This document shows, in pieces, positions 43,713 through 50,530 of a DNA stretch of 64,000 nt. The first letter of the stretch is position 1; every line of letters begins with the position of its first letter. Both the position numbers and the translations under genes were made by a program. The stretch is from Thiocapsa sp. (lineage in GTDB: Bacteria > Pseudomonadota > Gammaproteobacteria > Chromatiales > Chromatiaceae): positions 4,712,501 to 4,776,500 of the forward strand of contig NZ_CP073760.1 of the NCBI RefSeq assembly GCF_018399035.1, read 5' to 3'. The notes beneath the pieces were generated by a model, which had not been told where the DNA came from, made no database searches, and was given only the letters and a program-made list of their open reading frames with translations.

Positions 43713-44164
43713 TCGAGACACCCGCCACCGTGGTCGATGTGAAGCCGGGCGTTGCCTGGGTCGAAACCGTTCGGCAGAGCGCCTGCGGGCACTGCGAAAG
43801 TGCCGGCAGCTGCGGCACCTCGGTGCTTGCAAAGCTGTTCGGTGCGCCACGGAGCCGGTTGCGGATCGACGACGCACAGGGGCTGCGGGTCGGCGAGCAG
43901 GTCGTGATCGGCATCCCGGATGGAACACTGGTCCGGGCATCGTTCGTCGCCTACCTGATCCCGCTGGTGACCCTGATTGCGGCCGCGGGCGTGGCGACGC
44001 GGCTCGGCGCGGGCGAGGGGACCGTGGCCCTGCTCGGACTCGCCGGACTCGGCATCGGACTCTGGCTGAGCGGACGCATCACCGGCGGGCCATCCGCCCG
44101 CGAGCACTATCGCCCGGTCCTGGTGCGCCGCGGGGCCTCTGCGAATGTTCCGATGCCGTTCTGA
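43709..44164 (+). CDS. RseC/SoxR-reducing-system family membrane protein in the nif operon
   Basis: A 151-aa protein: an N-terminal cysteine cluster (SACGHCESAGSCGTSVL, CxxC-x5-C), then two membrane helices (ASFVAYLIPLVTLIAAAGVA; GTVALLGLAGLGIGLWLSG). This is the RseC family (also found with Rsx/Rnf electron transport). Overlap with nifX and position before DUF269 make a nitrogen-fixation role likely, perhaps redox transfer or protection of Fe-S proteins; that is inference. Confidence 0.85.
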   Translation: MIETPATVVDVKPGVAWVETVRQSACGHCESAGSCGTSVLAKLFGAPRSRLRIDDAQGLRVGEQVVIGIPDGTLVRASFVAYLIPLVTLIAAAGVATRLGAGEGTVALLGLAGLGIGLWLSGRITGGPSAREHYRPVLVRRGASANVPMPF

Positions 44165-44223
44165 CACACGATCTGTACACACGCATGTCCAAGACGGACA
44201 GCCACTTAGAAGAGGAAATCACC

Positions 44224-44697
44224 ATGACCGAGACACTTGCAGGAATCGCCGCCGACGAGGGTCTGATGCAGACCCAGTTCGTCATCGAGATGGACCGCCA
44301 GATGCGCGCCATCGACCCCTACGGCGAATTCGACGGACTCTCCACCGCGCAGCTCCTGGAGCCCTTCATCCTGACCAAGGAGAAGCGCCAGCAGATCCCC
44401 TTGGTCGGGGATCCCGACGAGACCGTCGTGGCGCGGATCAAGGCCTACTACAACGCCATCTCGGCGATGATCGAATCCGAATGCGGACTGATGGCGGTGC
44501 CTTTGGTCTACCTGACCCACGAAGGGTTCGGGCGCGTCGTCATCACGGTCGGGAAGCTGGTCGTGCTGGATCGCTCGCTGCGCGACGTGCACCGCTTCGG
44601 CTTCCCGTCCCTGTCGAAGATGAAGGACGAGGCCGACAAGGTGTTGTCGGTCGCGCTCGAGCTGATCGGCGGGCATTCCAAGGTGGCGGGCCTTTAA
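44224..44697 (+). CDS. NifX-associated nitrogen fixation protein (DUF269)
   Basis: A 157-aa DUF269 protein, regularly encoded after nifX: FVIEMDRQMRAIDPYGEFDG, PFILTKEKRQQIPLVGDPD, ALPV-like LMAVPLVYLTHEGFGRVVIT, RDVHRFGFPSLSKMKDEADK. Related NafY-type roles in cofactor or iron storage are suspected. AGAGGAA lies 7 nt upstream. Its TAA stop coincides with the first TAA of the palindromic element at 44695. Confidence 0.93.
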   Translation: MTETLAGIAADEGLMQTQFVIEMDRQMRAIDPYGEFDGLSTAQLLEPFILTKEKRQQIPLVGDPDETVVARIKAYYNAISAMIESECGLMAVPLVYLTHEGFGRVVITVGKLVVLDRSLRDVHRFGFPSLSKMKDEADKVLSVALELIGGHSKVAGL

Positions 44698-44777
44698 ATC
44701 GCGCGGTCTGCGATCGGCGTTCTCCGCGAGGGCCACGGGCCTCTTGGTTGTCCACGACCCTCGCGGGACGCGATTTA
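44695..44777. mobile_element. 83-bp TAAATCGCG palindromic element (type G)
   Basis: Ends TAAATCGCG and CGCGATTTA, one base different from the TAAACCGCG termini of types A and B. Inner arms CCGCGAGGG (44731-44739 region) and CCCTCGCGG pair. It lies inside the nif operon between DUF269 and DUF683 and supplies the DUF269 stop codon, so it would be transcribed as a hairpin. Confidence 0.7.
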
Positions 44778-44818
44778 GGTGATTGAACAACTTCAGGCGC
44801 AGGTTGGAGGTTGCGGGT

Positions 44819-45034
44819 ATGACGGCTGATGAGATTCGTGCCTTGGAGAAGGCCGTGAGTAAGGCGAAACGGATCGCCACCGAGCGGGCCGGGGAGCTGC
44901 ATGATTTGGTGGAGGATCGGTTGCCCGCGGGGTACGAGGAGATCCCGGGCATCGCTCAGACCACTTACGATGCCTGCCTCGCGTGGGCGCAGGCCAATGC
45001 CGCGCTGAAGGCGGCTCAGGCCGAGAGTGCCTGA
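44819..45034 (+). CDS. CCE_0567-family nif-associated small protein (DUF683)
   Basis: A 71-aa helical protein: MTADEIRALEKAVSKAKRIA, GELHDLVEDRLPAGYEEIP, TYDACLAWAQANAAL. The DUF683/Rop-like family sits between DUF269 and ferredoxin genes in nif clusters; structural work on a cyanobacterial member indicates a metal-binding four-helix dimer. GGAGG about 9 nt before the ATG. Confidence 0.88.
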   Translation: MTADEIRALEKAVSKAKRIATERAGELHDLVEDRLPAGYEEIPGIAQTTYDACLAWAQANAALKAAQAESA

Positions 45035-45066
45035 ACAAAACCACTTTCCGAACATGGAGAACACCC

Positions 45067-45378
45067 ATGAGTGTCATCACCGGCATCACCCGCGGCGGCG
45101 TCCAATGGACGCCTGCGTTCATCGAGAGCATCAACCAAAACAACTGCATCGGCTGTGGCCGATGTTATAAGGTCTGTCCGCGCGATGTCTTCGAGCTGGT
45201 CGACCGCGAGGATCTCGATCTGGAAGCGCTCGACGACGAGGGCGACGACGATTTCGACGAGGCGCCCGGGATGGTGATGAATCTCAAGGACGCGCTCGAC
45301 TGTATCGGCTGTCAGGCATGCTCGCGGGTCTGTCCCAAGAAGTGTCTCTCGCACGAGCCGCTTGCGGCCGCTGCTTAA
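45067..45378 (+). CDS. fdxB: Nif-specific ferredoxin III (FdxB)
   Basis: A 103-aa 2[4Fe-4S] ferredoxin: CIGCGRCYKVCP near residue 25 and CIGCQACSRVCP near residue 80, with an acidic loop between (EALDDEGDDDFDE) longer than in bacterial 2[4Fe-4S] ferredoxins. Likely donor for cofactor synthesis or nitrogenase. Its TAA stop is the first TAA of the adjoining palindromic element A2. Confidence 0.95.
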   Translation: MSVITGITRGGVQWTPAFIESINQNNCIGCGRCYKVCPRDVFELVDREDLDLEALDDEGDDDFDEAPGMVMNLKDALDCIGCQACSRVCPKKCLSHEPLAAAA

Positions 45379-45460
45379 ACCGCGCCCGAAGCGGTATGCG
45401 CTGTTTTTGGATGGGATCGGCCCCGGCGGACTTGACGACCGTTGGAGTTGGCGCGGTTTA
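45376..45460 (+). mobile_element. 85-bp TAAACCGCGCC palindromic element, copy A2
   Basis: Same ends and interior as A1 with several substitutions (CGAAGCGG in the left arm, CCGTTGGAGTTGG in the right arm). It abuts fdxB, providing its stop, and shares its terminal TA with copy A3. Confidence 0.85.
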
Positions 45461-45543
45461 AACCGCGCCCAGTGCGGTATGCGATGTTTTTGGATGGGAT
45501 CGGCCCCGGCGGATTTCAGCTCCGCTGGAGCTGGCGCGGTTTA
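45459..45543 (+). mobile_element. 85-bp TAAACCGCGCC palindromic element, copy A3
   Basis: Tandem to A2 and nearly identical to A1. It is followed by the same 23-bp AT-rich spacer (45544-45566) and then a type B left end (TAAACCGCGTC from 45567), reproducing the 19693-19885 composite, but the B right end is missing here. Confidence 0.85.
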
Positions 45544-45565
45544 AAGTATTAAAAAATATTAAATT

Positions 45566-45736
45566 TTAAACCGCGTCTCCGCATAGGAGTCGATCATCCG
45601 CCCCGGGGATCCGTCGGGCCGACGCGAGACCGTCCATCACGGGCATGTGTATGTCCATGTCCATCAGGATGGCGTCGTTCGCCGTTTGGTCGGTCGTCGC
45701 TACCGTGACGAAGATGACCGTGATCTCGCGGGTCAT
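45566..45736 (-). pseudogene. Response-regulator receiver-domain remnant
   Basis: A 56-codon frame on the minus strand contains DAILMDMDIHMPVMDGLASA, the beta3-alpha3 region of a REC domain with the phosphoacceptor Asp and MPxMDG motif. The N-terminal beta1 acidic residues and everything after alpha3 are absent, and the frame ends at the TAA of the type B half-element. It is a gene fragment left beside the repeats. Confidence 0.6.
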
Positions 45737-45824
45737 CCTCGTCTGCTCAGCGGGTCGGGGGGCGACGCTCGATGGGATCGCCGGGATCGGCCGGTCGAGC
45801 GCTAGGCCGGATGGACTCCCCGGA

Positions 45825-46497
45825 TCAGGCCGTAATGGGCGCGATGGTGATATCGACCCGACGGTTTAACCGCCGGCCGGATTCCGTCTCGTTCGAGGCG
45901 ATCGGCTGATTTTTGCCGTAGCCGGTGGCGATGATGCGCTGCGGCAACACGCCGTCGCCCTCCATGTAGTACTGAACGGCACCGGCGCGACGTTGAGAGA
46001 GCAGTTGGTTGTGCTCCGCAGAGCCGGTGCTGTCGGTGTGTCCGGAGATCAAGAGCTCGGTCTTGCCGTATTTCCTGACGATCGCCGAGATCTTGTCCAT
46101 GGTGCTGTAGAAGCCGGGCTGGATGCGGTCCGAATCGATCTCGAAGGTGGTGGCCCCCGTCATGCGCACCAGCAGTTGATCGTTCGGCAGTTTTTGCACG
46201 CTGATCATGCCGCTGGCGATCTCGTCGGCGAGCGCCGCCTCGAAGTCCTTGCGTTGGCTTTCCATGTAGGCGCCGACGGCGGTTCCGACGAGCGCCCCGC
46301 CGACCGCGCCGATCAAGGCCCCGCGTCCCGCGTTGGCGCTGAGCGAGCCGATGATCGCACCCGCGGCTGCCCCCGGCGGTGCCGAGCGCTGCGCCGGCGC
46401 CGGTCTCGGTCAGGCCTGAGCCGTCGGCGGCGCAGCCCACGACGAGAACGGCGACAAGTGCGGAGGCGGCGAGGCGGTTCAACGGACGTGCTGTCAT
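45825..46497 (-). pseudogene. OmpA-family lipoprotein with a +1 frameshift
   Basis: Frame 1 from ATG 46497 gives a lipoprotein signal (ALVAVLVVGCAADGSG) and a Gly/Ala-rich start; frame 2 gives GALIGAVGGALVGTAVGAYM and a full OmpA/Pal peptidoglycan-binding domain (KTELLISGHTDSTGSAEHNQ, RIIATGYGKNQPIASNETE). The frames join at five C/G at 46370-46374; removing one base restores a 223-aa protein of YiaD type. Could be a sequencing artefact, a recent mutation, or slippage at the homopolymer. Confidence 0.85.
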
Positions 46498-46524
46498 CTG
46501 GGTTCTCCCGAGGCGATTCGTAGT

Positions 46525-46609
46525 TAAACCGCGCCCAGCGCGGTATGCGATGTTTTTGGATGGGGTCGGCCCCGGCAGACTTGACGACCGCTGGAGTCGG
46601 CGCGGTTTA
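46525..46609 (+). mobile_element. 85-bp TAAACCGCGCC palindromic element, copy A4
   Basis: Same ends and interior as the other A copies (CAGCGCGGTATGCGATG). It lies upstream of the OmpA-family gene, in the 343-bp gap before the DUF2878 gene. I see no gene in the rest of that gap (46610-46840). Confidence 0.85.
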
Positions 46610-46840
46610 AGAGATTAAAAGGGTCGAAGATTCCAACCGGCGATCATAACAGAGACGCGTACCGCTCGTGTCGGGGAGGTGTGGCTGAAATGGCCCCTTT
46701 TCATGCTGCGTCGTCAGCGTGTCGGCGCTCATCGCGCATGTGATGCGTCACACGCCGCGTACGGGTGCGAATCGGCGTCTACGCTTGTCTCGGGCTTGAG
46801 CGACACAACATGTTCCCGAACGAAACACCATTCGCGGGAC

Positions 46841-47416
46841 ATGCGATCCATGCTCAGACTTGTCGTCAACCTCGTCGCCTTCCAGATCGCCTGGTTCGCC
46901 TGCGTGCTGGGCGGTGCGCACGGATGGCCTTGGCTCGGGGTCGGCGTCACCGCGCTGGTCGTTGCCTTGCATCTTTGGATGTCGGACGGGCCGCGTCGCG
47001 AGGCGATGTTGTTGGTGCTCGTCGGTGCCATCGGAGCCGTTTGGGACGGATTTCTGGTGCGCTTCGGGTTCCTCGAATACTCGTCGGGCATGCTTCTGCC
47101 CTGGCTTGCCCCGGTCTGGATCATCGCCATGTGGGTGGCGTTCGCGACGACCCTGAATGTCGTATTGAGCTGGCTGAAGGGGCGTTGGACCCTGGCGGTC
47201 GTGCTCGGCGCGATCGGCGGGCCGCTCGCCTTCTACGGCGGGCACAGGCTCGGCGCAGTCGCCTTCCCGGACACGTTCGTGGCGATGGCCGTGCTTGCAG
47301 GTGGCTGGTCCTTTCTGATGCCGCTGAGCGCTTGGCTGGCGCAGCGTTTCGACGGCGCCGGCTTTCCCAAGGCGGCGACCTTGACCACACTCACGGAGGA
47401 CAGCGCAGGTGTTTGA
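46841..47416 (+). CDS. DUF2878 integral membrane protein
   Basis: A 191-aa protein with about five or six hydrophobic helices (VVNLVAFQIAWFACVLGGAH, LLPWLAPVWIIAMWVAFATT, LAVVLGAIGGPLAFYGGHRL). DUF2878 genes usually travel with DUF1295, CFA synthase-like and lipocalin genes. ATG 46841 or 46850. Overlaps the next gene by 8 nt. Role unknown, probably lipid-related by context. Confidence 0.82.
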   Translation: MRSMLRLVVNLVAFQIAWFACVLGGAHGWPWLGVGVTALVVALHLWMSDGPRREAMLLVLVGAIGAVWDGFLVRFGFLEYSSGMLLPWLAPVWIIAMWVAFATTLNVVLSWLKGRWTLAVVLGAIGGPLAFYGGHRLGAVAFPDTFVAMAVLAGGWSFLMPLSAWLAQRFDGAGFPKAATLTTLTEDSAGV

Positions 47417-48203
47417 TCTCGATCTCTATCTCACCGGCTTGGGCGCCGCACTCGGCATGGGTCTCGGCGCCTGGCTCGTCAGCTTGAAGCTGAACGACGT
47501 CAGCATTGTCGACTCGCTCTGGTCGCTCTTCTTCCTGCTCATGGCCGCGGTCTTTCTGCTGGGTGCACCGGAGGTGGGCGAGCGTGCCTATCTCGTCTTC
47601 TTCCTGGTCACGCTCTGGGCGGTGCGGCTGAGCGTCTTCATCACCAAACGCAACTGGGGCCACGGCGAGGATCGGCGCTACCAGGCGATACGGGCGGAGA
47701 ACGAACCGGGTTTTCGCTGGAAGAGCCTCTATATCGTCTTCGGCCTGCAGGCGATCCTCGCCTGGATCATCGCGCTTCCGCTGCTTGCGGCGACACTCGG
47801 CACCAACCCGCTCGGTTGGCTCGACTACGCGGCGTTGTCGTTTTGGCTGGTCGGGCTCTTCTTCGAAGCCGTCGGCGATCAACAGCTGGCCGACTTCAAG
47901 GCGCGGCCCGAGAACAAGGGCAAGGTCATGGATCAAGGGCTTTGGCGCTACACCCGCCATCCCAATTATTTCGGCGAGGCATGCATCTGGTGGGGCTACT
48001 TCCTGTTTGCGCTCGCTGCCGGCGGCTGGTGGACGCTCGTCTCGCCGGTGCTCATGACCTTCCTGCTGCTGCGCGTGTCCGGTGTGGCCTTGTTGGAAAA
48101 GGATATCGGCGAGCGCCGGCCGGCTTACCGCGACTATATCGCGCGAACCAACGCCTTCTTTCCGGGTCCGCCGCGACGGGTCCGGAGAGATTCGAATCTT
48201 TGA
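47409..48203 (+). CDS. DUF1295 / steroid 5-alpha-reductase-like membrane enzyme
   Basis: A 264-aa membrane protein of the ICMT/5-alpha-reductase superfamily: ITKRNWGHGEDRRYQAIR, RPENKGKVMDQGLWRYTRHP, NYFGEACIWWGYFLFAL. The RHPNYFGE motif is the family NADPH or cofactor-binding signature. May reduce or methylate a lipid. GTG start overlapping the DUF2878 gene. Confidence 0.87.
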   Translation: MFDLDLYLTGLGAALGMGLGAWLVSLKLNDVSIVDSLWSLFFLLMAAVFLLGAPEVGERAYLVFFLVTLWAVRLSVFITKRNWGHGEDRRYQAIRAENEPGFRWKSLYIVFGLQAILAWIIALPLLAATLGTNPLGWLDYAALSFWLVGLFFEAVGDQQLADFKARPENKGKVMDQGLWRYTRHPNYFGEACIWWGYFLFALAAGGWWTLVSPVLMTFLLLRVSGVALLEKDIGERRPAYRDYIARTNAFFPGPPRRVRRDSNL

Positions 48204-48208
48204 GAAAT

Positions 48209-48292
48209 TAAACCGCGCCGGCTCCAGCGGCTCTGAAATCCGCCGGGGCCGATCCCATCCAAAACATCGCATACCGCACTGGGCGCGGTTTA
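48209..48292 (-). mobile_element. 84-bp TAAACCGCGCC palindromic element, copy A5 (inverted)
   Basis: Inverted copy: the conserved interior reads GGCCGATCCCATCCAAAAAC-like on the plus strand (about 48249-48268), one base shorter than the others. It lies between the DUF1295 and DUF6134 genes, starting 5 bp after the DUF1295 stop. Confidence 0.85.
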
Positions 48293-48311
48293 GGTACCGG
48301 GAGAGATTCAG

Positions 48312-49028
48312 ATGGAAACAGGACAACGCTGGTTGCGGTCGCGACGCGCGATCCGACATCAGACGCAGGTGCCCGCCGGTCGCCGTTGGTGGTCGGCTGC
48401 CGCGGTGGCTCTGATGGTTGGTACCGCACCGTTAGCTTGGGCCAATACCGAGTCGGCGAATCTGAGGTTCAAGGTCTTCCTCGACCAGGATCCGATCGGC
48501 GAGCACAGCTTCGATATCCGCGCGCTCGGCGAGGAGGCGCAGGTGTCGAGCCGCGCCAGTTTCGATATCAACTTCTGGATCTTCACTGCCTACCGTTATC
48601 GTCACGAGAGTCGGGAGACCTGGCGCGACGGCTGTCTGCAGACGATCGAGGCCACCACGGACGACAACGGCAAGGACTATCGTGTCCGCGGCGAGGAGAG
48701 CGGGGAGGCGCTTGCCCTGTCGGCCAACGGCGAGTCGCGGCGTCTGCCCGGCTGCATCATGACCTTCGCCTACTGGGACCGTGATTTCCTGGAGCAGGAG
48801 AGCCTTCTGAACCCTCAGACGGGCGAGCTGGTGCCCGTGCGCGTCCAGCCGCAGGGGACCGACTCGATCCGCTTCGGCAGCGAAGAGGTCGCCGCGGCCC
48901 GCTATAAGCTCAGCACCGACGAGCTCGACCTGATCCTCTGGTATTCGGACGAGCACGGATGGATCGGTCTCGAAAGCGATACCGGCAAGGGCAAGACGCT
49001 GCGTTACCAACGGATGGCGCCGTCATGA
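48312..49028 (+). CDS. DUF6134-family exported protein
   Basis: A 238-aa protein with a signal peptide after an Arg-rich N-terminus (WWSAAAVALMVGTAPLAWAN). The mature region is beta-rich (FKVFLDQDPIGEHSFDIRAL, TAYRYRHESRETWRDGCLQT, LDLILWYSDEHGWIGLES), as in DUF6134 proteins, perhaps lipid-binding. Overlaps the lipocalin gene by 4 nt. Confidence 0.8.
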   Translation: METGQRWLRSRRAIRHQTQVPAGRRWWSAAAVALMVGTAPLAWANTESANLRFKVFLDQDPIGEHSFDIRALGEEAQVSSRASFDINFWIFTAYRYRHESRETWRDGCLQTIEATTDDNGKDYRVRGEESGEALALSANGESRRLPGCIMTFAYWDRDFLEQESLLNPQTGELVPVRVQPQGTDSIRFGSEEVAAARYKLSTDELDLILWYSDEHGWIGLESDTGKGKTLRYQRMAPS

Positions 49029-49564
49029 AGAGACTCTCGGCGCTTTTGATCACGCTACTCGTGCTCGCCTTTGCGAGCGGCTGCACCGAAGAAGGAGGCG
49101 CGCCCATGGATACCGTCAAACAGGTCGATCTCGAACGCTTCATGGGCAAGTGGTACGTGATCGCCAATATCCCGACCTTTGTGGAGAAGGGCGCCTACAA
49201 CGCCGTCGAGTTCTACGCCCTGAACCCGGACGGCACCATCGCGACCACCTTCACCTTCAACAAGGACGGATTCGACGGGCCCTTGAAGACGCACAACCCG
49301 AAGGGCTTCGTGCGCGATACCGACACCAACGCACTCTGGTGGATGCAGTTTGTCTGGCCCTTCAAGGCCGACTTCCGCATCGTCTGGCTGGCGCCCGATT
49401 ACAGCATCACCGTCGTCGGCCGGTCCAAGCGCGACTATGTCTGGATCATGGCCCGCGAGCCCGAGATCCCGCAGGCCATGTACGACGACATCGTCGCCTT
49501 CCTCGGTGGGCTCGGCTACGACACGACCAAGATCGAGAAGGTGCCGCAGCGTCCGGGCGGGTGA
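49025..49564 (+). CDS. Bacterial lipocalin (Blc-like lipoprotein)
   Basis: A 179-aa lipoprotein: lipobox LVLAFASGC, then lipocalin motif 1 around VDLERFMGKWYVIANIPTF and later IVWLAPDYSITVVGRSKRDY and VWIMAREPEIP. Blc-type lipocalins bind lysophospholipids or fatty acids at the outer membrane. Last gene of the DUF2878-DUF1295-DUF6134-lipocalin cluster. Confidence 0.9.
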   Translation: MKRLSALLITLLVLAFASGCTEEGGAPMDTVKQVDLERFMGKWYVIANIPTFVEKGAYNAVEFYALNPDGTIATTFTFNKDGFDGPLKTHNPKGFVRDTDTNALWWMQFVWPFKADFRIVWLAPDYSITVVGRSKRDYVWIMAREPEIPQAMYDDIVAFLGGLGYDTTKIEKVPQRPGG

Positions 49565-49571
49565 GGTGTGG

Positions 49572-49591
49572 GCGGGGGCGTTTGCCCCCGC
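49572..49591. other. GC hairpin between convergent genes
   Basis: GCGGGGGC and GCCCCCGC form a perfect 8-bp stem with a GTTT loop, 7 bp after the lipocalin stop and before the convergent PIN gene. No T-run follows, so termination is possible but not certain. Confidence 0.6.
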
Positions 49592-49621
49592 GCGTCCCTT
49601 TCCGGCAACACGCTCGAAGAC

Positions 49622-50059
49622 TCAATCGGGCTCGCGGATGAGCTCCCAGGCTTGTGCCGGCGAAAGAATCCGAACCTTCTCCTGAGCCGCAGCCAGATCA
49701 AGTAGATCGGCATCGCCGCTTACCAGCCAATCGGCATCTCCGACAAGCGCTGTCCACACGAACTTGTCGTCGTCCGGGTCGCGACTGAAGCGCATTCGGT
49801 CGTGGTCATGCTGATCCAACTCAACCCATTCCGTTGCTGCACTGAAGTCGTGAAGGAGCGCTTGACGGTGCTCCAGCGTAAGGTACCGGTCGAATTTGGG
49901 ACGCCACAAGCGGGTCTCCAGCTCGGCGAACGTTTCCCGGGAAAACAACAAGCGTCCGTGCTCAAGTATGAAGTGCGTCACGAGCGAGGGCGGCGTGCCG
50001 CTCGTCAATGCGGCACTGATCAACACATTGGTGTCGATCACCGCACGCTTAACTGTCAT
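49622..50059 (-). CDS. PIN-family toxin
   Basis: A 145-aa PIN-domain RNase of the COG1569-type 'putative toxin component, PIN family'. Acidic residues are in place: AVIDTNVLISAAL, FSRETFAELETRLW, PDDDKFVWTAL, DWLVSGDADLLDL. Its start overlaps the antitoxin 3' end by 11 nt. Confidence 0.88.
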   Translation of the reverse strand: MTVKRAVIDTNVLISAALTSGTPPSLVTHFILEHGRLLFSRETFAELETRLWRPKFDRYLTLEHRQALLHDFSAATEWVELDQHDHDRMRFSRDPDDDKFVWTALVGDADWLVSGDADLLDLAAAQEKVRILSPAQAWELIREPD

Positions 50060-50300
50060 CGGCCAGAAGCGTTTCGAGCTGCTGCTCGGTCAGCCCCCGA
50101 GCTGTGGCGTGCGCGGCGGTTTGATCCAACGTTCGGCGCAGTCGATCGGCGTAAAAAACCCGCATGGCCTCGTAGTCGCTTGGCGACACCATGATGCCCA
50201 CGACCCGGTTTCTGCGTGTGACGCGAACGGGTTCGCGTTGCACGCGGTCGATAAATTCACCGAAATGGGTCTTGGCATCGTTGGCTGTGAAGGTTTGCAT
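50049..50300 (-). CDS. Phd/YefM-family antitoxin
   Basis: An 83-aa antitoxin: MQTFTANDAKTHFGEFIDRV, PVRVTRRNRVVGIMVSPSDY. The N-terminal half binds DNA and represses the operon; the C-terminal helix neutralises the PIN toxin. ATG 50300 has GGAG 8 nt upstream. Forms an operon with the PIN gene. Confidence 0.88.
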   Translation of the reverse strand: MQTFTANDAKTHFGEFIDRVQREPVRVTRRNRVVGIMVSPSDYEAMRVFYADRLRRTLDQTAAHATARGLTEQQLETLLADDS

Positions 50301-50530
50301 ACTCGGGCTCCGTTGCTGTTGAATGATGGCTAAACTAGCCGAATCGTTCGATTCGTTCAATGCGCGTCGATCCTCGTCCGCGTCGTTTCTCATGTTCATG
50401 GCCATGTGCTCGGCGCTTCTCGGCGCGAGAGCAACCGCCTCGTGTGAGTTTTTTCGTTGCCCTGTCGGTCTTACCTTCCTTATCCTCCCCCGATTCGGGT
50501 CGACCGGCCCGCCTCCAGGCAGATCGCATC

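Noticed and set aside
45376..45543. Two tandem 85-bp repeats considered as integron attC sites
   Set aside because: They lack the GTTRRRY/RYYYAAC core sites, there is no integrase, and no cassette-like ORFs lie between copies.
49622..50300. Phd/PIN pair considered as part of a defence island with the Uma2 and PDDEXK genes
   Set aside because: These genes are kilobases apart, separated by housekeeping operons, and show no shared architecture.
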